From Tausonia pullulans (taxonomy: Eukaryota > Basidiomycota > Tremellomycetes > Cystofilobasidiales > Mrakiaceae), in contig OX637622.1 of the NCBI GenBank assembly GCA_951802195.1, positions 930,001 to 994,000 of the forward strand: 64,000 bases of DNA, in the 5' to 3' direction. The notes below the pieces were generated by a model. The model made no database searches. It was not told the origin of the DNA and saw only the letters and a list, made by a program, of their open reading frames with translations. This document shows, piece after piece, positions 38,369 to 48,386 of the stretch (the first letter of the stretch is position 1; every line of letters begins with the position of its first letter). The translations under genes and the position numbers were made by a program.

Positions 38369-40533
38369 TCAGGCTCTTCCATTCCCACTCCTCGACGCAT
38401 CCCTTCCCCCACCCTGCTGCCCACCCGCCTCACACACATCGGTCAGCGAGGAATGATCCCTCGACCCCCTCCTCGCATGCCCAAGATGACCCGATCCAAA
38501 TCCTTGTCGCCCCGTCGGGCGGAGTGCGAAGCCTGGTGACGCTGCGCCAAGGCCGATGGAGAAGATAGCGTGTGTGGGCGAAGGAACATCGTCGTCGTTG
38601 TTTATGAGGCGATGCTGGTCTGGAGACAGCGGGGAAGGAAGAGTGCCCGAGGTGCAGGACGGTATGGATGGAGGGAGGAAGGACAAATAACGGTTGGAGG
38701 AGGACGAGCGGCGGCTTGGACGGTGAGCAGTTGGGGAGGTCGGGGAGGAGGAGGATGCAGTCAAGGGAGACGAGGTGAAGTGGTTGCGGAGGAGTTGGAG
38801 AGCCGGAAGAGATCGGCGTCGAGGCGGAGAGGAAGTTGATGCTGGAGGAGCGGGAGGGGAGGATGAAACGGGAGAGAGGACGGAGGACGGTTCCTCCACG
38901 AGCACAGCTATGTTCGCATCCGCCTCAAAATCGTCGTCCATCCCCGGATGGAAGAACGACGTTCTCTCCTCATCGAAATCGCGTTCGTCCTCGTAGGCTC
39001 CCAACATCTCCTCCTCCTCGACCCAAACGCCCACGTCAACTCCTCCCCCTTCGTCGTCGACGAGCGAGACTGCCGCAACGCCCGCGAGGAGGATCGCGAT
39101 CCCGAGACACATGAGGCCAAGTTGAAGGCGAGTGAGGAGGGCGAATTGGTCAAAGTAGACGAGACCGCCAAAGACGGACGAGAGGTTGTAGAAGGAGAAG
39201 GCGAGCGGGCATATGAGCGTCGGCGAGGAGAGCCGAAGAGAGTGGTTGAGATAGTAGAGCTGGAACGAGGAAGGGAAGGGGAAATCAGCATCAAAGGGGG
39301 AACCCCATAAGGACAGTCAGCTGTACTGACCTGAGCGATGGCGAGCACAATGAGTCCCCCGCCGCCCCAAACGACCGTCCAGTTGCCAAACTGATTGCCA
39401 TGGCCGGTGACGGTAAGGATGAGGAGTTCGACGCCAGACTTGGCGAAGAGTAGGCATAGGCCCGAGAGCGTCCCCGAGACGGCTGCAAAGGCGAGAGCGA
39501 GAAAAAGCTTGGTTCGGGCGAGGCGGGTACGCTGGAGTGGGAAAGGAGAGGGGAGTGGAACGGGTTTGGAGGAGGGGGACGGCGGTGGGGAACAGTCGGC
39601 GGAGAGCGGGAGCTGGATGGCGCGGTCTTTGTGGAGAAAGTGCTCTGTTATGTGGCTCTGAAATGGGAGCTTCGATCAACAGTCGTGTTGAGGCGGAAGG
39701 ATGGAGAGAGAGCACACACGATGGCCAACACGACAAGGACAATGGCACCGAGGACGCTGCTGAAGACGACCCACTCGGTCCGGCCAAATAGCCGGACGAG
39801 GTCCTCAAGTCTGTGAGTTGGCTCTGGAACGACTCCAAAGATGGCGATGAGGATGGCGCCGCCCGTGATGAGGACGGTGCCAAGGACCATGTACCGAGTG
39901 AACACGTCGCCGAGGAGAAAGCGCGCAAAGAGAGCGTTCCAGAGGAGCGAGACGGCGCCCAGAGGCGCAAGGACGACGATAGGTAGGGCTCCGACTTGGA
40001 AGACTGTGCCAAAAATGTTGGATGTGATGAAGACGGCTAAGGAATAGGGTTGTGTCAGACAAGATAACACATCTCAGACTGGGAGTAACGCGCACCGAAG
40101 CCAAGGAGCCACAGTCTGCAAGTGCACGTTAGCCGCCACGTCCTTTAGATTTCATTCTGAGACTCGCAGACTCACGGGCGCTTGTGCTCGACCTTGCGGA
40201 GGTGCTCCTCCCTCTGGTCGTTCAAGATGTGCGACTTGCGCTGGATCGTCAGGCCTGACGCGTGACAACGTCAGCTCTTGTCAGACATCCGAACAGGAAA
40301 AGCCCTGTCTTAGGCTTACCTAGACTCTGGATCAGAGACGAGAGCAGGCCAATGACAATGCCCACGGCGACCGGGATCTAGGGTGACAGACAAAAGCGGG
40401 AGGGGAGACCAGACGCGCGCGTGAGGGCCCGAGCGAACGACGCATCGTCAGTACCCGCAATCCAAACTTTGAAAGGGTGAGGACACTCACCTGAGGACCA
40501 GCCTCGGAAGGGAGGGTATGAGAGGACAACATG
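38369..40533 (-). CDS. NIPA-family magnesium transporter
   Basis: Multi-pass membrane protein of the NIPA/DUF803 family (part of the drug/metabolite transporter fold), linked to Mg2+ transport in animals. Exons join in phase from ATG 40533 (MLSSHTLPSEAGPQ). Order: IPVAVGIVIGLLSSLIQSLG, QRKSHILNDQ, ITSNIFGTVFQVGALPIVVL, APLGAVSLLWNALFARFLLG, GTVLITGGAILIAIFGVVPE, WVVFSSVLGAIVLVVLAIVC, then a cytosolic loop, LFLALAFAAVSGTLSGLCLL, FGNWTVVWGGGGLIVLAIAQ, LICPLAFSFYNLSSVFGGLV and LGLMCLGIAILLAGVAAVSL. About nine transmembrane helices are visible. A long polar tail of about 190 residues follows, acidic first, then Ser/Pro-rich, ending GNGRA at the stop 38369. The core is typical; the tail is lineage-specific. 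The nearest neighbour upstream is TRP5 in divergent orientation. Confidence 0.93.
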
Positions 40534-41269
40534 GACAACTGGAAGCGGACGAGCAACGGGCAGGTGGATGTCCGGGATGGCCAGGAGCACTAGGGCGAGC
40601 GCTAAGCTGAGACGAGTCGGTAGAACACCTGCCTAGCCAAACGGGTCGAGAAGGGTTGTGAGGCGAGGTAGGGTTGTTGGTGACTGGTAATGAGGAGTGG
40701 CCAGGGAAGTGAAGATGAGCTGGCCGTTGCTTGTTTGAGAGTCTCGGGAACGGCTTGCGCGGCGCCTCTGGCCTTCTCGACGGTGCATAGCGCATGAACC
40801 AGATCGGCGTGGGCCGACGTCGCAGCTTGACGACCTGTCGCACATGAAAATAACTAGAGTACTTTGCGCACATAATCTTACTGTTCGCATTCGACTGTTG
40901 AGCCCTCTTTCCAGACCGAACCTCCTGCGCGCGCAGCTGGCTGGATTTATCTTGCCAAGGGCTCAAAGGTCTCTTAAACTGACTCAACCTGCTATCAAGT
41001 CACTCACTCGTCACGCGAGAACAACAACGAATGTGCAGGCTTTGAGCAGCGAAATTACATGCGAGCCTCGATCTGGTGCCACCGACTATGGAAGACGGGT
41101 CGTGCCGGGCAGAGCATAAGAGCGCGAGTCATCTCCAATGCCGCCTGCCAGCGAGAGAACGGCGAGCAGGACGACTTTCGAGCCTCGACATTCTTAGCTG
41201 TCCCCAACGACCACCACCCCCTTTCCCCCCTTTCCCCCATCTCTCTCGTCCCCCAACCCCTCTTTAGAT
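40534..41269. promoter_or_regulatory. Divergent intergenic region, NIPA / TRP5
   Basis: About 735 bp between divergent starts. A pyrimidine-rich run (CCCCCTTTCCCCCCTTTCCC, 41215-41235) lies just ahead of the TRP5 start. I looked for TGACTC-type Gcn4 boxes: TTGACTGTT-like words and AAACTGACTCAACC (near 40976-40990) are present, and the latter contains TGACTCA, a full match to the Gcn4 core, which would fit amino-acid control of TRP5. Function is inference. Confidence 0.45.
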
Positions 41270-43915
41270 ATGTCGTCCGCTCTCAAAAAGGTCTTTGCTG
41301 ACAAGAAGGCTCAGGTGCGTGCTCCTTGTCGTCCCAATTGCGCGCGAGCCGTCTGTTCGGCGAGCGTGCTCCGATCTTTTGCTGAGGAACGTTGTCACTG
41401 ACCTTCTCGCCTGTCCGCTTTCCTGATATCTTGACACTGTCAACGATGCTCCTTGGCCCTCGTGTCTCGTTGTTTCCTGCTCGATCTTCGCCCTGCCTGT
41501 TCTTGCCGCCGGCTCGCCCCACCCCGCCCATTCCTTTCAAACCGCGTTACCTCCACCTCGTCCTCCTCCTAGAAACAACCCGCTTTCGTCACTTTCCTTA
41601 CCGCTGGCTACCCGACACGCGAGTCGACCGTCGACCTCATGCTGGCCATGGAGGCCGGCGGATCCGACATCATTGAGCTCGGCATCCCCTTCTCGGACCC
41701 GATAGCCGACGGCCCTGCCATCCAGCATTCCAACACCGTCGCCCTCACCCAGGATATGACCTACCGCGCCTGCCTTGACCTCGTCATTGACGCTCGTAAG
41801 CGGGGGCTCTCCGCTCCGGTGCTTCTTATGGGTGGGTGCGGAACTTGTGTGGACGGCTGGCGCGCTCGCTGACGACGGACTCCAGGGTACTACAACCCGC
41901 TCCTCTCATACGGCGAGGAGAAGGCTGTCAAGGACGCCCGTGATGCCGGCGCCAACGGCTTTATCATGGTTGATCTCCCGCCCGAGGAGGCGATCCGCTT
42001 CCGCGAGGTTTGCACTGGCGAAGGGTGAGTCTAGTTCTAGAACTCACTGTGAATCGCAGCTGACCTCTTCCGTAGCCTCTCCTACGTCCCCCTCATCGCC
42101 CCCTCGACGAGCGAATCGCGGATGAAAATGCTTTGCTCAATCGCCGACTCGTTCATTTACGTCGTCTCCAAGATGGGCACCACCGGTTCGACCGTCAACG
42201 GCGTTGTCAACGCCTCTCTTCCCGCCCAAATCGCGCGCATCCGGCGATTCACCGACGCCCCGCTCGCCGTCGGTTTTGGTGTCGCCACGCGCGCCCACTT
42301 TGAGACCGTCGCTCAGTCTGGAGCGGATGGTGTCGTTATTGGCTCCAAGCTCGTCGCCGTCATTGGCGAGTGTGAGGGCGATGACGCTGCCCGGGCTAAG
42401 GCCGTCGAGGACTACTGCCTCGAGATCTCGCACAAGGGCCAGCCGCCGACCGACTTCTCGTCCGGCGAGGTTCCCTCAGAGAAAGAGCTTGAGGAGATGG
42501 CCAAGACGGCCGAGCCCGAGCTCGCCAAAGTCCCCGCCTCGTCCGACCTGCCTGCTCGGTTCGGTGAATTTGGTGGACAATACGTTCCCGAGGCGCTCGT
42601 TGAGTCGCTCTCAGAGCTCGAGAAGGCCCACAAGGAGGCGCTCGCGGACCCGGAGTTTTGGAAGGAGTTTGAGGGTCTCTACGGCTACATCAACCGGCCC
42701 TCGCAGCTTTACGAGGCGACCCGGCTGACCGAGTACGCCGGGGGTGCGCGAATCTGGCTGAAGTGAGTGTGGCACTCGGCCGTGTGTACGACTTCTTGAC
42801 TGACGCCTCTCCAGGCGCGAGGACCTTAACCACACCGGGTCGCACAAGATCAACAACGCCCTTGGCCAGATCCTTCTCGCTCGCCGACTTGGTAAGACGT
42901 GCATTATTGCCGAGACGGGAGCGGGTCAGCACGGTGTTGCAACGGCGACCGCTTGCGCCAAGTTTGGCCTCAAGTGCAAGATTTACATGGGCGAGGAGGA
43001 CGTTCGGCGCCAAGCGCTCAACGTTTTCCGGATCAAGATGCTCGGAGGCGAGGTGCGTGGGAGCGAGCGCCAATGCATGAGCGCAATCTAAACTCCCATT
43101 CCCTCTCACTCTCTCAGGTCGTTCCTGTATCCTCAGGCTCTAAGACCCTCAAGGACGCCATCAACGAGGCCATGCGTGACTGGGTCACCGACCTCTCGAC
43201 GACTCATTACTGTGTCGGCTCCGCCATCGGTCCCCACCCGTTTCCGACGATTGTCCGCGACTTCCAGCGGGTCATTGGCAAGGAGATCAAGCAGCAGATG
43301 CAGGAGCTCCGCGGCAAGCTCCCAGACGCCGTCGTCGCCTGCGTCGGTGGTGGCTCCAATGCCATCGGCACGTTCTATGATTTCATCCCGGACAAGTCGG
43401 TCCGCCTCATTGGAGTTGAGGCGGGTGGTGACGGCGTTGATACCGATCGTCACTCGGCGACACTGTCTCTCGGCCAGCCGGGAGTCCTCCACGGTGTCCG
43501 AACCTACCTCCTCCAGTCCAAGACGGGTCAGATCATCGAGACCCACTCCATTTCTCCCGGACTCGACTACCCTGGAGTTGGGCCCGAGCACTCGTGGCTC
43601 AAGGACACCGAGCGAGCCGAGTACATTGTCGCCAATGACGAGGAGGCCCTTCGCGCCTTCCGGCTCCTCACACAGGAGGAGGGTATCATCCCGGCTCTGG
43701 AGTCGGCTCACGCTATCTGGGGTGCCGTTGAGCTCGCCAAGACGCTTTCTAAGGACCAGGACATTGTTGTCTGTCTCTCTGGTCGCGGCGACAAGGTCAG
43801 CCCTTGCCTTTTCGGTGTTTCCCCTTGAAGCCTTGGCTGACTTCTCCTCCAGGATGTTGACGAGGTCTACCGCGTCCTTCCCAACTGGGCCGAGCGTCTC
43901 GACTGGAAGATCTAG
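41270..43915 (+). CDS. TRP5: Bifunctional tryptophan synthase (alpha-beta fusion)
   Basis: Last two steps of tryptophan synthesis: the alpha part cleaves indole-3-glycerol phosphate, the beta part joins indole to serine with PLP. Exons 41270-41314, 41573-41831, 41886-42024, 42076-42762, 42815-43052, 43118-43795 and 43853-43915. Alpha domain: [30 protein letters not shown] with the catalytic Glu and Asp, [18 protein letters not shown] and [10 protein letters not shown] linker rich in Glu/Lys/Pro follows ([20 protein letters not shown]). Beta domain: [35 protein letters not shown] with the PLP lysine, [35 protein letters not shown], and a C-terminus ERLDWKI. This one-chain order, alpha then beta, is the standard fungal form. 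Every motif is intact. A TGACTCA box lies upstream. Confidence 0.98.
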
Positions 43916-45136
43916 ATGTCCCGCCGCCCCTCGGACTTGGCGTAAATGAGATGATGGTATCCCTGTGTTCCACGAGTCTGAATTCCTCAGACCAGAAAGA
44001 CTTTGCATCTTGTCCCTAGTAGCGATGGGCATTGAATCATGCGTTTCTGACCTAGACCGGATACATTGCGGCCCTGATTGCGAACGCTCAGAGTCGCGGT
44101 GGTGCAGCTGCCGCCCAGCAGGCCTCTATGTACTCTCTGACGCATCCCTGGATGTTGGCTCCGTACAATCACTTAGAAAGGAGGCCGGATTAGGGACATG
44201 GGTGTGGATTAGTCCATTGCAGTGTCAGGAGAACAGTTTGACCTTCGTTCGGTTACAGCGCGTGCCTGGAAAGCAGAACATTGCGGTGAGCTAGCATGCT
44301 CTTGAGTCAAGAATTCAACGGACATGGGACAAAGTTGCTGATCTTATCCCTGGCGATCAACCTACGTATACTTCGGGCGGGGGAGCAGCCGCGGGCTACT
44401 CTGATCATCCAGAAAGGGGCAGGAAGAGACAGAGAGAAGAGAGTGGTGGCTCGCTGAGGACGATAGGAGAGAGAGGTCGAGGCCGCTGTTGTCCGACCTC
44501 CGAGTCGATTTATCATCATTCTCGGGTGATCGCGCAGGTGCACCTGCTCTGAACCACTACCTCACTCTGAAACCATGCATCTTGGTGGCTCGCCCGATAT
44601 TGTATTTGCTGTACGCGCCGAGAAGGGTGCGAACATCCGGATCTCTATGTTCGAGCGCTACAAAACCGTGCTGGCCCTATCGCCAAATGAAGCGCCAGAC
44701 CCGGAACCGTGCAAATCCCATCCCATTCGATAGAGGTAGCGAGACGATGTTCTGAGGCGCGTGAGCAGATCAGGAGGGGTCATGGTGTCAGGATTTCGCC
44801 GATTCGCCACATCGGCTCTGCGCCGAGACACTTTGACGCCAGTGACCTCGTAGTTTCAATCGACATGCTTCAGATTTTCTGTACTCTGACTATCATTCGG
44901 GCCCGACAAACTTGCCTAAGATCTAGTAGCGATGGGAAGTGAGATGGAATGAGAGAATAATGTTCACGGTAGAAGTATCGGACATGGGAGGAGAGGGGAG
45001 AGGTAGGATATTATATTATGGGGGAGAGAGAGGGAAGGGGGAGCAAGAGGATGAAGAGGAAGGGGGGAAGGGACGAGAAGACCAACATTACACGCCTACT
45101 GTCCGTACGATCATCGCCATCCCTCCCTGACGCTCC
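43916..45136. other. Gene-poor stretch after TRP5
   Basis: About 1.2 kb with no supported gene and more AT than coding parts. Open frames are short and without recognisable domains. Purine-rich simple sequence (GGGAGAGGGGAGAGG type) lies near 44988-45080. Confidence 0.4.
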
Positions 45137-45424
45137 TCAACCCTCAGCCATCGCCGCCGCTATCGCCAACACTGCCCCTACTACCGTCACTGCCCCACCT
45201 TCTTCCCCAGCTCCAGCTTTTTGACCTTCCCACCACCTCGTGCCCATCGGCCGATGCTTGAGCCAGATGGTGTGTGTGACTGTTCGGATCTCCTCGTCCG
45301 TGCCATCGAAGAGGTCCTCAAGCTTGCTGTACTGTTGATGCCAGAGGAGGCAGACCCGGGGTACGAAGATGCAGTGGAAGAGGAGGACGTGCCGTGAGGG
45401 CGATGGTGTTGGACTGACGAGCGT
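45137..45424 (-). CDS. Candidate terminal exon of an unknown gene
   Basis: Weak candidate. After a good acceptor (CCCTCCCTTCAG at 45425-45436) one frame stays open to a stop at 45137 and reads less like noise than the alternatives: LLFHCIFVPRVCLLWHQQYS, KLEDLFDGTDEEIRTVTHTI, WLKHRPMGTRWWEGQKAG, then an Ala/Gly/Val-rich end. The mixed polar and aromatic composition suggests a folded domain, but I recognise no family, and I found no upstream exon or start. It could also be chance in a GC-rich region. Confidence 0.25.
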   Translation of the reverse strand, partial: TLVSPTPSPSRHVLLFHCIFVPRVCLLWHQQYSKLEDLFDGTDEEIRTVTHTIWLKHRPMGTRWWEGQKAGAGEEGGAVTVVGAVLAIAAAMAEG

Positions 45425-45741
45425 CTGAAGGGAGGGGGATTGGGGAAAAACAAATGCTGAGGCAGCGATCTAGCCGGCGCGCAGGGTTTTTTTGCCCCCC
45501 CCCTCCCCTCTGTTTTTTTTGGTTTGGTTTGGTTTGTTTTGTAGAGGACGAGGCAACTCTATGAGAGATAGCGATTTGTAGCTAGGTAGAGCGAAGATGA
45601 AAGAAGAGGTGGAGGGAAAGCAAAAGATGGGTAAGGACATAGGCCCATTAGGTAAAAACCTGGCCATGTAATTGGTGTCGGAAAGTCTTCAGTTGGACTT
45701 GGAGTTGAGCATCAACGTCTAACCGTTGGGTTCATCAGCCA

Positions 45742-45828
45742 GCCCTGCTGGCGCAAAGGTAGCGCGTCAGACTTCTACTTCAACTAGATACCATCTGAAG
45801 GTTGCGGGTTCGACCCCCGCGCGGGGTT
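45742..45828 (+). tRNA. tRNA-Arg(TCT) with 15-nt intron
   Basis: A full cloverleaf can be drawn. Acceptor strand GCCCTGC (45742-45748) pairs with GCGGGGT (45821-45827). The D arm holds GGCGCAAAGGTAGCGC, and the anticodon stem is TCAGA (45767-45771) with TCTGA (45794-45798). Box B is GGTTCGACCCC in the T arm (GCGGGTTCGACCCCCGC). The anticodon loop reads C-T-TCT-A, then 15 nt (45778-45792), then A, so an intron sits one base 3' of the anticodon, the canonical place. Anticodon TCT gives arginine AGA. Reading the downstream CAT as a methionine anticodon would break the stem and intron rules. Box A (TGGCGCAAAGG) is close to consensus. Confidence 0.9.
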
Positions 45829-47016
45829 AACGTTTTGGAAAACTCCCCCAATCATGGGAGGGTCCCTGAGAGGAAGAGGTAAAGTGGAACATGACGTGTC
45901 CCTCCCAGGCCGTCGTTCTCGTTGTATGGCATTTATTCCTCCAAGACTCTTAAATATACCTCGAGTATCCTTGGTGCCTAAATACTATTTTGTACCCAAA
46001 TTGCTTCCTGAATCAGATGCGGTCAAAGCAGAAAGGTGCGAGGTAGATTGATAGGAGGATTCCGAAACACCTGACTGACTGCCTTCTGCTTGAGAGCACA
46101 GGCCGGAACACAGAAAGCTGTAGACGAGAAAATTTCTGCTTGAGTTTATTGGAGTTAGAAAAAAGTGTATGTGCCATGATCTGCGAGCTCGTGTGTTCTA
46201 CGAAGCATTACATAGCAGCCTTGTAAGTCGCACCTATGAAGGCCGCGCCGAGACCAGACAATAGACAAACCAGAGCAACTTGTGATTGACTACATCATTT
46301 TGAGCACCTGGAGGACGCTCAGTCGCAGGAGACGATAGCCCGATGCTTGCTGCAGATAACAGAACTTGAAGGCACACTGTCGAACCCGTCGACGGGGAAA
46401 TTGATACCAGGGGTTGGAGACTGTAGAGAATCTCAACGCCAGACCCCTCACGATCCAGCCTCTTCCTCTCTCTCGTTTTTGCACATGCAGCGAAGATTCT
46501 GGAGGTCCTGGTAACCTATCTATGAAGCTTTGAGATATACAGTTATACAGGCACCGTGAGCTCCGTTACCGATCTCAGGTATAATGTGGCACTCATTCTC
46601 GATTGACAACTCTGCACCACTCTCGGCCGCCCTGCGCATTGGTGCTTTGTCCAAGGGGTATTGTCCTATCAGGCCCGAATCAACGCAGTTGACGCGGCGA
46701 TATGTTCACTGGTAAATTATAAAGATATATATCCGTAGAAGTTATGTTTTATGTTTCAGCAAGTACCTGCTGGGTGTCGTAGGAAGTCTCAGCTGTTGCA
46801 ATGGACTTCGAGGTATGAACCCTCAGATATACTGGCATGGATGATTGATATTTTCCCATGACTTCAATGAGCATTTCGAGCCCTGCCCACATTGAGCAAG
46901 ATCTCATCTGTGCCGCTTGTTTGCACACGAATCCAAATCGACAGCGGTTGGCTGCGTGTGCCAAAATCATAGCACGTTGACGGTTGGCGCCGCCGATCCC
47001 TCTCCCAACTACGACT
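45829..47016. other. Gene-poor, AT-richer stretch
   Basis: About 1.2 kb between the tRNA and the FAU1 start. It is visibly AT-richer than the rest (for example around 45930-46020, 46080-46160 and 46700-46760), with stops in all frames and no named RNA. A frame on the minus strand at 46749-47048 is open but looks like chance. The right end must hold the FAU1 promoter. Confidence 0.4.
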
Positions 47017-47926
47017 ATGTCCACCCGCCTTCCCGACCTTAAGCGCACGCTCCGAAAATCAATCCAGCAGACGCTCAGGACCCTGCCTGAGGCCTCCGTG
47101 TCTGCCCAATGTTAGAGGTCCTCCTCTATCCGGAAGGACGAGCTGCTGACGCTTCGATACTGTAGCGGCGACGCTCCTCCGTCAAATCACCTCTCACCCG
47201 TCCTACCAACGCTCTCGCTCGCTCTCGATCTACCTCTCGATGCCTGCCGCCGAGGTACAGACACTGCCAATTATCTCACATGCACTCGGCGAGGGCAAGG
47301 CTGTGTTTGTCCCGCTCCTGGCCAAGGGCGAGCCGTTGATGGAGATGGTCCGAATCTACGAGGGCGAGGTCGAGGCGGGCCTTCCGAGCGACTCATGGGG
47401 GATCCCTGTTGTGGAGCGGTGTCGGAGGGATGGTAAGGAGCGAGAGAATGGTACGTTATCTCGTCGTGTTGATTCGTCTCGACGCGTACTGACGCGCCTC
47501 TTGCGCCAAGCAAGCTATGACTCTCAGGGACGGGACACCTCCTCTGGACCTCATCATCTGTCCAGGTCAGCTGAGGTCGAGAACTTCTGGAGGCAGAGAG
47601 TGTGCTTGCTGAAACCCTCCACGCGTCAGGCGTCGCCTTCTCGCCTACTCTCGGCTCGTCTCTCGCCTCCCGCCTGGGACATGGCAAGGGATACTACGAT
47701 CGATTCATCACGTTGTACCGCTCGCTATGTGCTGAGAAATGTGTCGGCGGCCCTACAGTAGGTGAGTCGGAAGGCGAGTCTTTGATGGGTTTTCACGCCT
47801 TCTTGGTGACACGTTTTGCACCAAGTTGGTCTCGCACTACGAGAGCAGTGGCTAGCAGAGGCCGGTACTGTTCCTGTCGGGGACCACGACGTCCTACTCG
47901 ATGAGGTTTGGAAGGCTGTCAAGTGA
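47017..47926 (+). CDS. FAU1: 5-formyltetrahydrofolate cyclo-ligase
   Basis: Cytosolic ATP-dependent enzyme (MTHFS) that turns 5-formyl-THF into 5,10-methenyl-THF, recycling the storage form of folate. Exons from ATG 47017 (MSTRLPDLKRTLRKSIQQTL) to 47110, 47166 on, and three more, join in phase to a stop at 47924-47926. Visible blocks: SLSIYLSMPAAEVQTLPII, AVFVPLLAKGEPLMEMVRIY (substrate-binding MEMVRI element), SWGIPVVE, PPLDLIICPGVAFSPTLG and the P-loop-like RLGHGKGYYDRFI signature of the family. It ends LLDEVWKAVK. Family position of the VPLL, PGVAF and GKGYYDRF motifs is normal. Length about 220 residues. Confidence 0.95.
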
Positions 47927-48386
47927 AGGAGACTGCCTGTGAGTGCGACTCAGTACACGCGCGCGATTGGCCGTCGATTGGCCGCTAAGACTCTACTACA
48001 ATTATGGTCTTCACAGCGAAGAGGACGCCCAAGTGTTGCTACCTGAGATACTGCTCCGATATGGGATTTTTGCTTGATTTAGGGTCACGCGCGCATCAGG
48101 CAATCAGATCGATGGATGTCGCGATGGCGTTGCTGTTCGTGCTTGGCGAGCGAAGTCTCTGCCCATCTACTATCAATATTCCCCTTTTCGAGATAAAGTG
48201 AAAACGAAAGAACTTGGTACGTCACCGGACGCTCGAAGAGCAAAGAAAAGGAGATAAGTGCGAGCGTTGATGTCGGCGAAGGTCTCGCGCGATCCCCCCC
48301 CTCGCCCTCCTTGCGGTTGAAGTCGAGGCGGAGAGTTCTCGGCCAACCTCCGCCCCAACCACCACCATCTTGGCCCTTTCCTAAGG
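47927..48386. promoter_or_regulatory. Spacer and promoter of the EH-domain gene
   Basis: About 460 bp between the FAU1 stop and the next start on the same strand. No gene or motif recognised. Confidence 0.35.

Noticed and set aside
45767-45798. Reading the tRNA as initiator or elongator Met with anticodon CAT
   Set aside because: The CAT lies in the 3' part of the split loop; using it leaves no proper anticodon stem, whereas TCT with a canonical intron fits the cloverleaf.
46749-47048. Minus-strand frame of 99 codons overlapping the FAU1 start
   Set aside because: Its beginning is the antisense of the first FAU1 exon and the rest has no recognisable features.
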